The notes under the pieces: generated by a model | What the model was told of the DNA's origin: nothing | Database searches by the model: none | The model's input: the letters and a program-made list of their open reading frames with translations, nothing else | Assembly (NCBI GenBank): GCA_016192345.1 | Contig: JACPUH010000081.1 | Location: 1-36,609, forward strand | Length of the DNA stretch: 36,609 nucleotides | Reading direction: 5' to 3' | Origin: Ignavibacteriales bacterium | GTDB lineage: Bacteria > Bacteroidota > Ignavibacteria > UBA10030 | Shown: piece by piece, positions 8,601 through 18,423 of the stretch | How positions within the stretch are numbered: the first letter of the stretch is position 1 | Layout of the letters: every line of letters begins with the position of its first letter | Made by a program: the position numbers and the translations under genes

Positions 8601-9794
8601 GCCGAATGGTCTTTCACCACCGGTTCCGGGTTGCTGGCGGCTCCGGTGATCATTTCCCCCTCCGATGGTGCAGCGGGAATCTCGACGTACCCGACGCTTG
8701 TTTGGGCGCAGGTTGTGGGTGCGTCTTCGTACCACGTGCAGCTTTCCAGCGACAGGCAATTCCGGACGATCGTTCTGGAGATGACTGATGTCAGAGAGAC
8801 GTCGGTAGGGTTATCTTCCCTTACTCCCAAAACGGATTACTACTGGCGTGTTCGTGGTGCTGATTCAACCGGTGGATTGAGTGATTGGTCGGTGGAGTGG
8901 TCCTTTGCCACCGGATCGGGGCGGCTTGCGTCTCCTGTACTTTTATCCCCCTCCGATGGTGCGACGGGCATTTCCACCGTTCCCATCATCAGCTGGTCGC
9001 CGACACCGGGTGCAATGACGTACGCCCTGCAAATTGCCAAAGACCAGAATTTCAATAAGGCCATGGTCGAAGTCACCGGCCTTACGCGGTCCTCCTTCAC
9101 GCCGAACGAACTTGCTCCGGAAGAGACCTATTATTGGCGCGTTCGGGCGCGGGACACAACATCGGAAAGCGATTGGTCGGCAGCGTGGAGCTTCAAAACC
9201 GGCACCGGAAAACTTTCGACTCCCGCCCTTGTTACTCCGTCGGACGGGGGAGAGGCTCCCTTGAACGCGACTCTTACCTGGAACCCGTCCGCCGGCGCTA
9301 CCTCGTACGCCGTTCAGGTCGGGACGGACCGGAACTTCCGAACATTGATCGTCGACAACAACAACCTGCAGGCGACTTCAATAACGGTCACTGGCCTGAC
9401 CGAACGCGAGCGGTATTACTGGCGCGTCCGGGCCAATTCGGCCCAGGAACAAAGTGACTGGTCCGGTGAATGGGTCTTCACAGCATCGTCAACCGCCACA
9501 TCGGTGGAGCCCGTCGAAACCGGACAGCCCGGAGAGTTTGTGGTGCATCAGAACTATCCCAACCCCTTTAACCCGAGCACAACGATCCGCTTCTCCGTGC
9601 CGAAAGAGTCTCCCGTCCGGATCGTGGTCTATACCCTCCTTGGTTCTGCGGTTCAGACCCTCGTCGATGAACGGCTGCACCCGGGCACGTACCAAACGAC
9701 TTGGAATGCCGCCTCGATGCCGAGCGGGGTCTATTTCTATCGCCTGGAGGCGGGTGAATTCGTTGCGACAAAGCGCCTCGTCCTTTTGAAATAA
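5664..9794 (+). CDS. giant FN3-repeat surface protein with T9SS sorting domain
   Basis: 1376 residues from the ATG at 5664. The in-frame TTG at 5544 lies inside the promoter and is rejected. The signal peptide has a long n-region and core GWGVVWVVLFLASLHHVTFA. About 13 fibronectin type III-like domains of roughly 95 residues follow, each with a variant of SPSDGATGVS..LSW, a middle DRNFRTIV block, TYYWRVRA and SDWSAEWSF. The first two domains diverge most, and a Pro-rich linker (PPPPSGPPPTPEG) separates them. The last 85 or so residues are a T9SS type A sorting domain with QNYPNPFNPSTTIRF and a C-terminal SGVYFYRLEAG..KRLVLLK. The protein is expected to be exported across the outer membrane and anchored or released; a role in adhesion or matrix is likely but unproven. 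It stands alone behind its own promoter. Confidence 0.9.
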   Translation: MTSTSPQRVFVSASPRSMRGWGVVWVVLFLASLHHVTFAQPAPKNPTVSNIGRTSVTLSWDGVNQADSYNVRVVSGTDTTTLNTTLTSLPLSNLTPGKTYSWAVQTVVGDRTSGFEDGPDFTTESDSPPPPSGPPPTPEGLSSTNVTATGATLQWNASTGAKSYDLQVTGPGSPSFPSNTTGTSVSVTGLTGGSTYNWQVVAKNDSGGSAPASASFTTLVSKPSVAPSIISPSDGASNVSIEPTLAWGPVAGAKTYTVELSDKPNLNPIIFSSSGLTGTSTGVAGLKGETTYYWRVRADNDAGEGPWSSTVNFKTISTRPTAPALVSPSDRAASVSINTTLLWGNVPNATEYEVSVAEDKNFSSVVGGGVTSRTQFDLSGLSYDKTYYWRVRSTTVGGVSEWSAAWEFKTETGRPAAPSLISPSNNARNVPLDVTLEWAGVTGALSYGVQVATDNNFNQIVAEAESLSTHSYAVNGLSGNTSYRWRVRGHGPNGAGDWSGSWSFETASALPTAPALSLPVDKATNVPFTITLSWIGVGGAQSYNLQLSTDRNFKTVDVERTGLTGTTFEATGLTASTTYYWRISATNSVGTGPWSGDWSFTTGTGLPAAPEMVSPSNEAKGVSINPLFSWRPLLGVLSYSIQIASDRQFRTIVTEQSGLTSPSFSFTGLNPSSTYYWRLSAVNTVGQGPWSDEWSFETGTGALGAPVLISPSDKAQGVSTNPILMWVTSPGAQSYAVQYSTDRNFRKDVVEISGIVTSMTLLEELTPEETYFWRVMARDSSRQSEWSVEFSFETGTGKLGAPSPIAPADGATGVSLVPTLSWSEVPGASTYGVQVASDRNFRTLIAEVLNLERPSYQPPILASHSSYYWRVNASDSAGTSPWSVEWAFVTGSSQLAAPQLVAPSNDAKGVSISPMLIWNAVTGAQRYQVQVAEDQNFKTIVVELTDIRELSAKIPALGAKETYYWRVSAADTVTGSDWSAEWSFTTGSGLLAAPVIISPSDGAAGISTYPTLVWAQVVGASSYHVQLSSDRQFRTIVLEMTDVRETSVGLSSLTPKTDYYWRVRGADSTGGLSDWSVEWSFATGSGRLASPVLLSPSDGATGISTVPIISWSPTPGAMTYALQIAKDQNFNKAMVEVTGLTRSSFTPNELAPEETYYWRVRARDTTSESDWSAAWSFKTGTGKLSTPALVTPSDGGEAPLNATLTWNPSAGATSYAVQVGTDRNFRTLIVDNNNLQATSITVTGLTERERYYWRVRANSAQEQSDWSGEWVFTASSTATSVEPVETGQPGEFVVHQNYPNPFNPSTTIRFSVPKESPVRIVVYTLLGSAVQTLVDERLHPGTYQTTWNAASMPSGVYFYRLEAGEFVATKRLVLLK

Positions 9795-9949
9795 TCCCGC
9801 TTCATTCTCTCTTCTCAATCCCACCTCTCCGAGAGACTGCCACTGCCGGGGAAGATCCATCCCCTCCATTTCAGGCATCTTTCTCAAAAAAGCGTATATT
9901 AGGACGGTTCTTCCATTTCCCTGCCACTGGTTTGCCGGAGTAAATTGGA

Positions 9950-12900
9950 TTGTACCATTTCTTCCTGTTTCCTCACCCACTTCTTCGCCGTTCGCTGCAT
10001 CTCGTTACAATGCTCTCAGGGATGTTCCCACTCCTGAACGCATACCCGGATCATCTTGATGGACTTGATCTCCAAAAATCCATTACGCAGTACACACACC
10101 GTGTCTGGCAGGCAGAAGATGGTTTGCCGCAGAACTCCGTCAATGCGATCCTGCAAGACTCCCACGGATACATCTGGCTAGGTACGCAAGAAGGGTTGGT
10201 GCGCTTCGATGGGATCAAGTTTTTCGTCTTTGACAAGAAACACCTCACGGAGATGACCAGCAATTACATCTGGACAATCGTGGAGGGTCCGGATAGCAGT
10301 CTCTGGTTTGGCACCCAGGGTGGAGGCTTGTACCGGAACAAAAACAACCGGTGCAGCGCCTTCACGATGAACGACGGTCTCCCCTCCAATCATGTGACCA
10401 CATTGCAATTCGACCAGTCGGGCCGCCTCTGGATAGGAACGACCCGTGGACTTGCGATGTACGCCGACAGCACCTTCCAGGTTTTCACCACGGATGACGG
10501 ATTAGCCCATAACGAAGTGAACACACTGCTGAACGATTCACAGGGGACGTTGTGGATCGGGACCAATGGCGGCGGATTGAATCGTCTCCGGCAGGGAACA
10601 TTTGAACGATTCACCATGAAGGAAGGTTTGTTTGACCATACCGTCCTTTCCATACTCGAGCTGAACGATGGGTCGGTGCTGGTGGGGACAAACGGCGGTG
10701 TGAACATCATCCGGAACGGTGTGGTTTCCCCTTACCATTCGGGAAACCGGGAGGTCAAAGCCGTCGCTCTTTCGATGTTGCAGGACAGCCTCGGTGCGGT
10801 CTGGATCGGGACGACCGGGAGCGGTCTCTTGAGGATCAAGAATGGTGCTCAGGAACGATTCGGCGTGGATGAAGGGCTCTCCGACGGATTCGTGCGTTCA
10901 CTTCTCCAGGATCGCGAAGGGAATTTGTGGATGGGAACATACGGAGGGGGAGTCAACCTTTTGACCGACGGAAAGTTTACGCGGTTTACGCGCGCCGAAG
11001 GACTTTCCCATGACTTCACTCTCTCTGTCTGCGAAGATGGCTATGGTGCACTCTGGATTGGAACCTACGGCGGCGGCCTGAATCGTCTGAAGGACGGCAA
11101 GGTGGCTTCCGTGACGACGTCCCAGGGGTTGCCCATGAATGCAATTTCCTCGGTCCTTCCCGATCGCGCAGGATCGATGTGGGTGGGCTCGTACGGGGCG
11201 GGATTGTCGCGGATGGATGCCGGGAAGATCACGACCTTTACGGTTCGTCACGGACTTTCCAACAACTTCATCACAGCGTTGTTTCAGGACGCAAACGGTG
11301 TACTCTGGGTAGGGACGATGAGCGGGCTGAATGTTCGGGCGGGTGAACGATTCCGGACTTTGAAACTCGCTGACGGCCCCAACCAGCCCGCGGTCATTTC
11401 GATAAGGGAATCCCGGGATGGCGGACTCTGGATTGGGACGGAGGGAAAGGGCTTGGTCCGTTATCGGGAAGGGTCCATGTCTTTCTTTACGACGGAACAC
11501 GGTCTGCCAACCGATTATATCACCGCCCTCTTTGAAGACGAGCATGGGGCTCTTTGGATTGGTACTGATGGGGGTGGACTCGTACGGTATGCCGGAGGCC
11601 GGTTTTCCGTGATCGATTCCAAAGGGGGACTGTTCGACGATGTCGTGTTTTCCATCCTCGAAGACGGTTTTGGTTTCCTTTGGATGAGTTGCAACAAAGG
11701 GATCTTCCGCGTGTCCAAAGAGGAACTCAACGCCTTTGCGAATGGAACGATCAGCCGGGTTCGGTCGATTGCCTATAACAGGCATGACGGGATGCCCAGC
11801 AGTGAATGCAATGGACGTCGCCAGCCTGCGGCCTGGAAAGCCGCAAATGGCCTTCTCTGGTTTCCGACCATCAAAGGCGTCGTTTCGATCGACCCGGGCC
11901 ATATTAAAGTGCAGCAGCAGGCTCCGGTCGTGGTGGTGGAGGCGGTGATCTCCGGGACCAACACCATTCTCCCGGTCCCGTCCATAATCCTCCCCCCGGG
12001 AATTGATCGGCTCGAGATCCGGTACACGGCCCCGAGTTTCAGTGCCCCGGAACGGGTGCAATTCCAGTACAGGCTGGAAGGGCTCGAACAGGAGTGGATG
12101 GATGTGGGGGCGCGGCGGACGGCATTTTATACAAATATTCCGTCGGGGGAGTATGTCTTCCGGGTGAGAGCGGGCAACCAGGACGGAGTCTGGAGCGAGA
12201 GCAGCACTTCCGTTGCCTTGACCATTCAACCGTATTTTTATCAAACTCAATATTTCTATGCGTCGAGCCTGCTGCTCCTCACGTTCATCGGGTATGCGAC
12301 ATACTATTCCTGGACCCACCGCCACAAGCACCGGGAAGAAGAGCTGGTGAAGATCGTCGCGGAGCGAACGAAGGACCTCAACCTCGAGATCATCGAGCGC
12401 AACAAGGCGGAAGAGGCTCTTCGTCTCAGTGAGCAACGATTGCGTGACATCGTTGAGCACAGCACGAACCTGTTCTACATCCACGACATTCACCATGTCC
12501 TTTCCTACGCCAGTCCGCAAACGCGTGAATTCTTTGACTGTGAGCCGGAGGAAGCTTTAACACGTTGGACGGAGTTTCTCACGGACAACCCGATGAACAG
12601 GATTGGGATAGAGTACACTCAGCGAGCCATCGATACGGGAAGACGCCAGCCGAACTATGAGTTGGAGCTGATAGGAAAAACCGGGCGGAAAATTTTGGTG
12701 GAGGTCCATGAAGCTCCCGTTGTGCGAAACGGTGCGACGATCGCGGTTGTTGGTGCCCTGACCGATATCACCGGACGCAAACAACTGGAGGAGCAGCTTC
12801 GCGAAGCGTCGAAACTTCAGAGCATCGGGATCCTCGCTGGCGGGATTGCGCACAACTTCAACAATATCCTTGGCATTATTCTCGCCTATGCCTCCATGCT

Positions 12901-13954
12901 CCGGCGCGAGCGCGAGAACCGTGTCCGCTACCAGGAGGGCATTGAAGCGATTCAGAAAACCGTGGAACGGGGGGCCGCCCTTGTCCGTCAGCTTCTTACC
13001 TTTGCCCGCAAGGCCGACGTCATGCTGGAAACGGTCGACGTGAACGCGACGGTCCAGGAACTGGCAACCATGATCTCGGAAACATTTCCCAAGACGGTCT
13101 CGTTTGCCCTCCTGCTGGCAGAGGATCTTCCGTCTGTGCGGATGGACCATAACCAGTTGCATCAGGCATTGCTCAATCTCTGTGTCAATGCACGCGATGC
13201 CATGTTCGGGGAAGGGGCCTTGACGATCCTCACACGGCTGACCCAGTCGTCGCAGTTGGCCCGCCGGTTTCCCAAGGCCGTCGAGGGGGAGTATGTTGCG
13301 ATCGAGATTTCGGATACTGGTGTCGGAATCGATGAGTCGATCAAACACAAGATCTTCGAACCGTTCTTCACGACCAAGGAGGTGGGAAAAGGGACTGGGC
13401 TGGGCCTCTCCGTTGTGTATGGCATTATCGAAAGTCAGAAAGGGTTTATCGACGTCCACACCTTCGTCGGAAAAGGGACGACGTTCGTGATCTACCTGCC
13501 GGCGGTCAGCCAGGGGGAATACACCGCATTGCAGCCCGAACGACGTCCCGAAGCACAGGGTGGATCGGAGAGAATCCTTGTGGTGGAGGATGAAAAGATG
13601 CTGATCGATTTGCTCCGATCCATGCTGGAAAGCAAGGGATACGGCGTGCTCACGGCAGAAGATGGACCGATGGCTTTGTCCATTTTTAACGAACATCACA
13701 CAACGATTCATCTCGTCCTGATGGACATCGGGTTGCCGCATATGAGTGGCTGGGAAACGTTGAAAAATATGAAGCAGATCAATCCCGATGTTCCGGTGGT
13801 ACTGGCCAGCGGCTATCTCGAGACCGAAGCGCATGAACGGAGCCTGCAGGTGGGGGCCAGGGCGTTTATCGCCAAACCGTACGTTCCCGAAGCAGTCCAC
13901 TCTATCATCAGGGCGGTCCTTGATGAAACCCGCCTTTCTCGTCCATCCCAATAA
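9950..13954 (+). CDS. hybrid histidine kinase with two-propeller sensor
   Basis: 1334 residues. The TTG start at 9950 has GGAG nine bases upstream and leads into a signal-like hydrophobic stretch. About residues 50-650 hold 14 propeller blades of the form LWIGTxGGGL (two seven-bladed Reg_prop units). A Y_Y_Y-type beta domain (about 690-760), one membrane helix (about 768-787, [17 protein letters not shown]) and a coiled linker follow. Then come a PAS domain (about 825-945), a HisKA with H968 in [11 protein letters not shown], a HATPase with [25 protein letters not shown] and GTGLGLS, and a receiver with phospho-acceptor D1259 (VLMDIGLP) and Lys in FIAKPY. Unlike the classic gut Bacteroides hybrid regulators, it has no C-terminal AraC DNA-binding domain, so it must signal to another protein. 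The propeller is periplasmic and probably senses a ligand. Confidence 0.92.
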   Translation: MYHFFLFPHPLLRRSLHLVTMLSGMFPLLNAYPDHLDGLDLQKSITQYTHRVWQAEDGLPQNSVNAILQDSHGYIWLGTQEGLVRFDGIKFFVFDKKHLTEMTSNYIWTIVEGPDSSLWFGTQGGGLYRNKNNRCSAFTMNDGLPSNHVTTLQFDQSGRLWIGTTRGLAMYADSTFQVFTTDDGLAHNEVNTLLNDSQGTLWIGTNGGGLNRLRQGTFERFTMKEGLFDHTVLSILELNDGSVLVGTNGGVNIIRNGVVSPYHSGNREVKAVALSMLQDSLGAVWIGTTGSGLLRIKNGAQERFGVDEGLSDGFVRSLLQDREGNLWMGTYGGGVNLLTDGKFTRFTRAEGLSHDFTLSVCEDGYGALWIGTYGGGLNRLKDGKVASVTTSQGLPMNAISSVLPDRAGSMWVGSYGAGLSRMDAGKITTFTVRHGLSNNFITALFQDANGVLWVGTMSGLNVRAGERFRTLKLADGPNQPAVISIRESRDGGLWIGTEGKGLVRYREGSMSFFTTEHGLPTDYITALFEDEHGALWIGTDGGGLVRYAGGRFSVIDSKGGLFDDVVFSILEDGFGFLWMSCNKGIFRVSKEELNAFANGTISRVRSIAYNRHDGMPSSECNGRRQPAAWKAANGLLWFPTIKGVVSIDPGHIKVQQQAPVVVVEAVISGTNTILPVPSIILPPGIDRLEIRYTAPSFSAPERVQFQYRLEGLEQEWMDVGARRTAFYTNIPSGEYVFRVRAGNQDGVWSESSTSVALTIQPYFYQTQYFYASSLLLLTFIGYATYYSWTHRHKHREEELVKIVAERTKDLNLEIIERNKAEEALRLSEQRLRDIVEHSTNLFYIHDIHHVLSYASPQTREFFDCEPEEALTRWTEFLTDNPMNRIGIEYTQRAIDTGRRQPNYELELIGKTGRKILVEVHEAPVVRNGATIAVVGALTDITGRKQLEEQLREASKLQSIGILAGGIAHNFNNILGIILAYASMLRRERENRVRYQEGIEAIQKTVERGAALVRQLLTFARKADVMLETVDVNATVQELATMISETFPKTVSFALLLAEDLPSVRMDHNQLHQALLNLCVNARDAMFGEGALTILTRLTQSSQLARRFPKAVEGEYVAIEISDTGVGIDESIKHKIFEPFFTTKEVGKGTGLGLSVVYGIIESQKGFIDVHTFVGKGTTFVIYLPAVSQGEYTALQPERRPEAQGGSERILVVEDEKMLIDLLRSMLESKGYGVLTAEDGPMALSIFNEHHTTIHLVLMDIGLPHMSGWETLKNMKQINPDVPVVLASGYLETEAHERSLQVGARAFIAKPYVPEAVHSIIRAVLDETRLSRPSQ

Positions 13955-14007
13955 AGACCCTTCATGAGTTACCTTCATTTCTCTGCCGATCGGTATCGAT
14001 CGTTGTG

Positions 14008-14034
14008 GGAACATTCGTTCCGTGGGTGCGTCTA
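14008..14034 (+). promoter_or_regulatory. ECF-sigma type promoter upstream of the PDZ protein
   Basis: GGAAC (14008-14012), exactly 16 bases, then CGTCTA (14029-14034), continuing as TAGTAT. GGAAC-N16-CGTCTA is the classic two-box layout of ECF/sigma-E-like promoters. It predicts a leader of about 100 bases before the GTG at 14140. An HtrA-like envelope protein downstream fits an envelope-stress sigma. Confidence 0.6.
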
Positions 14035-14139
14035 TAGTATCACTCATAGGAGAACGGAAGCGGCGTTCAGAGGTCGAGAGGAGCGGCCAGGGCGGCGCTT
14101 CCGCAGTTCTTTCATCACAATTCATAAGGAGAAGGCATC

Positions 14140-15144
14140 GTGAAGAACAGGAGAATAATTCCATTGTTGGCCGCTCTGATGGTGGTTCCCATACTCGGAT
14201 GGGCGTTCCAGGATGATGCACAAGACCGGAAGCCCTCCTCGCGCCCGGGATGGTTGGGGGTCTCGATCCAGGATATCACATCCGGGCTGAAGAAGTCCAT
14301 GGACCTGAAAACGGAGGAGGGGGCACTGGTGGGGGAGGTTACGAAGAAAAGCCCGGCAGAGGAGGCCGGAGTGAAGGAGGGCGACGTCATCGTCCAATTC
14401 GGAACCCGGCAGGTTGAGGATACGTATGACCTTCAGCGTGCCGTGAGCAAAACAGAGCCAGGGACCAAGGTGTCGCTGGTGGTGCTTCGAAAGGGAGAAA
14501 AGAAAACGCTGTCCGTTACTGTAGGGAAGGCTCCCCGCGTCCGCTCGTTTGCGTTTGCAGCGCCCCGTGGAGGCCGCATCGAAATGTTTGGCGGAACTCA
14601 TTTGCAGGGGCTTCGCCTCAAGGAATTGAATGAACAACTGGCAGAATATTTCGGTGCCCCTGAGAAGAAAGGAGTCCTGGTCGAGGAAGTAGACGAGGAG
14701 AGTGCCGCGGCAAAAGCCGGGATCAAAGCGGGCGATGTTCTGGTGCAGATCGGGAAGAAGAAGATTGATGAGATCAGGGATGTATCGAGGGCACTGGGTG
14801 CCTACGATGAAGGGGAAACGGTGGAGGTCGAGGTGTTGCGTAAGGGGGCGAAGAAAACCGTGTCGCTCGAAGTCGGGGAGGAAGAAGATGGTTGGGGTTA
14901 TCAGTTTTTCTCCAACCCCGGTCACTTACGCCAGCAGCGTGAGTTTCACTTTAACGAAGTGCCGGACATCGATATCAGGATTCCCCGTATCGAGGTCGAT
15001 CACATCCGTCCCGATCTCGAGGAGCTGAAGTTCCATCTTCAAAGAATGCGGGAGGACTTTCGTCGCGACGGACGCGATATCCGTGAAAAAATTGAGCGGG
15101 AGATCAAACCGAAGGTAAAGGTGAGGGTCCACAACGAGATTTGA
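14140..15144 (+). CDS. exported protein with two PDZ domains and no protease domain
   Basis: 334 residues. The GTG start at 14140 has AAGGAGAAGG just upstream and begins a signal peptide (core IIPLLAALMVVPILGWAF). PDZ1 is about residues 36-115 (GWLGVSIQDI, SPAEEAGVKEGDVIVQFG). PDZ2 is about 150-235 (GLRLKELNEQLAEYFG, SAAAKAGIKAGDVLVQIG). The C-terminus (about 265-334) is a highly charged helix with alternating Arg/Asp/Glu. The carboxylate-loop motifs resemble HtrA/DegP PDZ domains, but there is no trypsin-like catalytic triad. It may be a periplasmic adaptor, chaperone or protease-targeting factor. It is monocistronic: an ECF-type promoter precedes it and a terminator follows 21 bases after the stop. 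Confidence 0.88.
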   Translation: MKNRRIIPLLAALMVVPILGWAFQDDAQDRKPSSRPGWLGVSIQDITSGLKKSMDLKTEEGALVGEVTKKSPAEEAGVKEGDVIVQFGTRQVEDTYDLQRAVSKTEPGTKVSLVVLRKGEKKTLSVTVGKAPRVRSFAFAAPRGGRIEMFGGTHLQGLRLKELNEQLAEYFGAPEKKGVLVEEVDEESAAAKAGIKAGDVLVQIGKKKIDEIRDVSRALGAYDEGETVEVEVLRKGAKKTVSLEVGEEEDGWGYQFFSNPGHLRQQREFHFNEVPDIDIRIPRIEVDHIRPDLEELKFHLQRMREDFRRDGRDIREKIEREIKPKVKVRVHNEI

Positions 15145-15165
15145 AGTACGAGGTACCATTACTGA

Positions 15166-15202
15166 AAATCCTGTCGGAAATTGTTCCGGCAGGATTTTTT
15201 TT
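15166..15202 (+). terminator. rho-independent terminator of the PDZ gene
   Basis: A 14-bp stem (AAATCCTGTCGGAA / TTCCGGCAGGATTT, one G-T wobble) with an ATTG loop and eight consecutive T at 15195-15202. Confidence 0.9.
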
Positions 15203-15414
15203 GTGCTCGCGGGTTCACCGCCTTTTGGAGCAGTGAGGCGACTTTCCTATTCCTGGTATTGAGGCGAGGGGAGATTGTCAATAACGGGAATCAACATGGT
15301 ATATGATTTCAAAACCTCAATATTCAGCTGAAATTCATCCATTCCCATCCCTAAGAACTCTGGTACACAGCTTGCCCTCGAGAGGAAGTTCTTGTAACTT
15401 GACCGCGGCATTTC

Positions 15415-16821
15415 ATGCAGAAATTCTATTCAAAATATGGTCGGATCTTTGATCTTCTTCCGGAACTGATCCTGATCCTGGACGACGGAAAAAAGATCGT
15501 GGATCACAATGCTGCTGCATCCGTGAAGCTCGGTCTCAGCGCGGAAGAACTCCATGGAAGGGAGATCGACAGCATTGTTGCAGAATCCGGTCGGAAGGCC
15601 ATTGCCTCCCTCCTGCAAAGTTCAGATCAGGGAAGGCACCTCGAAAGCCAGTTCGTGACGGCAACGGGGGAGGCGATCGATGTGGATCTGGATATCAAAG
15701 TGCTGGAAGGGACGGATCGGCAGTACCAAGTGCTCATCGCGAAAGATATCACGGGACAGAAGAAGAGGGACCTCGATTATCTCCGGTTCTCCAATGTGAT
15801 CGAGCACACGATCAATCCCATCCAGATTACCGATGCGAACGGATTGATGGTCTACGTCAACCCGGCGTTCGAGCACGCCAGCGGTTTTTCGAAAGAGGAG
15901 TTGATTGGAAAGAACCCCAGGATCCTGAGCAGTGGAAGACACAGCCGTGATTTTTGGGGAAAAGTCTGGAGGTACATCCTTGGCGGCAAGGTCTGGGTGG
16001 GGCAGGTGGAGAACCGTCGGAAGGATGGAAGTCCGTTGCACACCGAACTTCTGATCTCCCCCATCGTGGGCGATCAGGGAAAGGTGATCGGGTTCCTGGG
16101 AGCGCACAGGGACATCACGGAGCAGAAGATGCTGGAGCAGCAACTGGTCCGTTCGCAAAAGATGGAGAGTATCGGTACGCTGGCCGCGGGCATCGCTCAC
16201 GAGGTCGGCAATCCTCTCACATCGATCTCCTCGCTTGTCCAGGTGATTCAGCGAACGACGAACGACGAACCGGCGAAGGAGAAACTGGAGTTGATCAAGA
16301 ACCAGATCAACCGGATCGCGCGCATCATCCGCGATCTTGTCGATTTTTCCCGCCCCTCCACGAACGTTGAACGTCCGACCGACGTCAATCGCGTCGTCCG
16401 CGACGCGCTCAACATCGTCCAGTATGGCAAGAAGGTCAAAGGGATCTCCTTCGAGGTCGAGCTGAACGAGTCCCTGCCGCCGCTGATGCTGGTGGCGGAC
16501 CAGTTGACACAGGTCTTTATCAATATCCTCATCAACGCCGTCGATTCGTTCGAAGGGAAGTCTGGAACGATCCAGGTGGTGTCGGGATTGAACGACGGTT
16601 CCGTCGAGATCCGCGTCATCGATTCGGGCAAGGGAATTTCCAAGGACGACCGGGACAAGATCTTTGAACCGTTCTTCACCACCAAGGAGGTGGGAGAGGG
16701 AACGGGCCTGGGCCTGTGGGTCAGTTATGGCATTGTGAGGAACTTCCGCGGCGATATCCTCGTCGAGAGCAACCCCGGTAAGGGAAGTACCTTTACCGTA
16801 GTGTTTCCAGTGAAAGGATAA
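15415..16821 (+). CDS. soluble PAS-domain sensor histidine kinase
   Basis: 468 residues with no membrane segment. There are two PAS domains (about residues 5-125 and 130-245; the second contains GLMVYVNPAFEHASGFSKEE). The HisKA has H262 in GIAHEVGNPLTS, and the HATPase has [23 protein letters not shown] and GTGLGLW. The ATG at 15415 is the first start after an in-frame TGA and has no clear ribosome site; AGAGGAAG lies about 30 bases away. It is two bases upstream of the sigma-54 activator gene, a typical NtrB/NtrC-type pair. The signal is unknown; a cytoplasmic redox or metabolic cue is likely because there is no periplasmic part. Confidence 0.92.
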   Translation: MQKFYSKYGRIFDLLPELILILDDGKKIVDHNAAASVKLGLSAEELHGREIDSIVAESGRKAIASLLQSSDQGRHLESQFVTATGEAIDVDLDIKVLEGTDRQYQVLIAKDITGQKKRDLDYLRFSNVIEHTINPIQITDANGLMVYVNPAFEHASGFSKEELIGKNPRILSSGRHSRDFWGKVWRYILGGKVWVGQVENRRKDGSPLHTELLISPIVGDQGKVIGFLGAHRDITEQKMLEQQLVRSQKMESIGTLAAGIAHEVGNPLTSISSLVQVIQRTTNDEPAKEKLELIKNQINRIARIIRDLVDFSRPSTNVERPTDVNRVVRDALNIVQYGKKVKGISFEVELNESLPPLMLVADQLTQVFINILINAVDSFEGKSGTIQVVSGLNDGSVEIRVIDSGKGISKDDRDKIFEPFFTTKEVGEGTGLGLWVSYGIVRNFRGDILVESNPGKGSTFTVVFPVKG

Positions 16822-16823
16822 TC

Positions 16824-18191
16824 ATGGCAGAACGTGTGTTGGTGGTTGACGATGAACAAATTATTCGTGAATCCCTCGGCTTCGTACTGAAGAAGGAGGG
16901 GTACCATGTGGACGAGGCGGGGAACGGCAGGGAGGCGCTCGCCAAACAGGAAGCGGCGCCGTACGACCTTGTCATTACGGATATCGAAATGCCCGAGATG
17001 CGCGGGACCGAGTTGCTCGACCGGATTACCCAGCGCACACCCCAGACGTTTGTCATGATCGTCACGGCTTACGGCTCCATTGAAACGGCCGTCAGGGCGC
17101 TCCGTCAGGGCGCCTATGACTATATCCTTAAACCGATCGACTTTGATGACCTTCTCCACAGGATCAAACGGTTGTTCGACCACCGGGGGCTGCTGCTGGA
17201 GAACTCACTGCTCCGGCAGGAGCTGAACCGGACCTATGATTTCCAGAACATCATCGGCCAGAGCGAGAGCATGCGCCGGGTTTTCGAGGTGATCAAGCGC
17301 GTTTCGACAAGCGAAGGGACGGTCCTCATCACCGGCAAGAGCGGCACAGGGAAGGAGCTTGTCGCAAGGGCAATTCATTACAACGGAAACAGGAAACAAA
17401 AGAGATTTGTGGCGATCAACTGCGGCGCCATCGTGGAGACCCTTTTTGAGAGCGAGCTCTTCGGTCATAAAAAAGGGTCCTTTACCGGCGCCACCACCGA
17501 TAAGGAGGGGCTCTTCAAGGTTGCAGAAGGGGGGTCGGTCTTCCTCGATGAAGTGAGCGAGATCCCCCTGCATCTCCAGGTGAAACTGCTCCGCGCCATC
17601 GAACAAAAAGAAATCAACCCTGTGGGAATGACTGATTCGATCAAGATCGATATCCGCATCATTGCTGCGACGAACAAGAACCTGAAGAAAGAGGTGGAGG
17701 AGGGGAGGTTCCGGGAGGACCTGTTCTACAGGCTGAACGTGGTGGAAATTGATCTGCCTTCACTTTCGGAGCGTCCGGAGGATGTACCGCTCCTTGCCCA
17801 GCACTTTCTCGACATCACCAAGAACCAAATGGGGCGCCCCATCCGGGGATTTACCAACGAAGCCATGAATGCCCTGATGCACTACCAGTGGAAAGGGGAA
17901 GTGCGTGAGCTGGAGAATGTTATCGAGCGCGCGGTGATTTTCTGTGACGCGGAATTCATCGGTCTCGAGCATATGCCCGAATCATTCCGCCGCATCGCGA
18001 TGGAACATCCGTTGGAAACCCACAAGGGACAGAAAACTCTGAAAGATGCCGTCAAGTTGTTCGAACGCTCCTATATCGAGCAGGTTCTGACCCGTTACAA
18101 CAGGAACAAAGAGAGTGCAGCCCAGTCGCTCGGAGTGAGTCTTTCATCCCTCTATCGGAAAATGGAGGAATTGGACATCCCCACCCGTTAG
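16824..18191 (+). CDS. sigma-54-dependent response regulator (NtrC/AtoC family)
   Basis: 455 residues in the usual three-part layout. The receiver (1-120) has acidic residues D9, D10 and E11, phospho-acceptor D53 (VITDIEMP) and Lys in YILKPI. The AAA+ domain (about 143-370) has Walker A from G171 (GKSGTGKE), the sigma-54 contact loop as GSFTGA near 218 (a Ser variant of GAFTGA), Walker B with D242 (VFLDE), and FREDLFYRLNVVEIDLP. A Fis-type helix-turn-helix (about 405-455, AAQSLGVSLSSLYRKMEEL) ends the protein. AAAGGA precedes the ATG, two bases after the kinase stop. It should activate sigma-54 promoters after phosphorylation by the adjacent kinase. Candidate targets are at 18424, 23586 and 29060. 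Confidence 0.95.
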   Translation: MAERVLVVDDEQIIRESLGFVLKKEGYHVDEAGNGREALAKQEAAPYDLVITDIEMPEMRGTELLDRITQRTPQTFVMIVTAYGSIETAVRALRQGAYDYILKPIDFDDLLHRIKRLFDHRGLLLENSLLRQELNRTYDFQNIIGQSESMRRVFEVIKRVSTSEGTVLITGKSGTGKELVARAIHYNGNRKQKRFVAINCGAIVETLFESELFGHKKGSFTGATTDKEGLFKVAEGGSVFLDEVSEIPLHLQVKLLRAIEQKEINPVGMTDSIKIDIRIIAATNKNLKKEVEEGRFREDLFYRLNVVEIDLPSLSERPEDVPLLAQHFLDITKNQMGRPIRGFTNEAMNALMHYQWKGEVRELENVIERAVIFCDAEFIGLEHMPESFRRIAMEHPLETHKGQKTLKDAVKLFERSYIEQVLTRYNRNKESAAQSLGVSLSSLYRKMEELDIPTR

Positions 18192-18422
18192 TCCCTCTGC
18201 CACACATCCTGAGTCCTGCGGCATTCGCATATCCTGCCTGACTGAACGGCAAGTCGTTCAGGCGGGCCCGCTTTGGAAGCAATCCCCCCTCCTGACAGCC
18301 TCTTCTAAAGAGTGAGAATCCATTCCCCCTGTCCTTCTCATTTTTAGGGAACCGGAGGTATGTATCTCCCTGTTTATCTGCATAAGCGTCCCTTTTTCGG
18401 AGGTTCTCCTGAGTGATGAGAA
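18192..18422 (+). other. intergenic region between activator gene and sigma-54 promoter
   Basis: No gene is seen. A hairpin at 18233-18266 (CCTGCCTGA / TCAGGCGGG with a duplicated CTGA bulge and inner ACG/CGT) may end the kinase/activator transcript, though no T-run follows. TGAGAA (18313-18318) and TTCTCA (18335-18340) form an inverted repeat about 120 bases before the predicted start of transcription, a normal place for an enhancer site. GGAGGTA-TG-TATCTCC (18354-18369) is a second, one-mismatch inverted repeat. Confidence 0.4.
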
Positions 18423-18423
18423 T

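Noticed and set aside
5664..9500. Possible CRISPR or DNA tandem repeat
   Set aside because: The periodicity is about 290 bases, in frame, and diverged at DNA level; it reflects FN3 protein domains.
10898..14221. Two long minus-strand frames (540 and 554 codons) opposite the hybrid kinase
   Set aside because: The kinase on the plus strand has complete domains across the whole length. The antisense products look like Arg/His/Pro-rich shadow translations and have no good starts.
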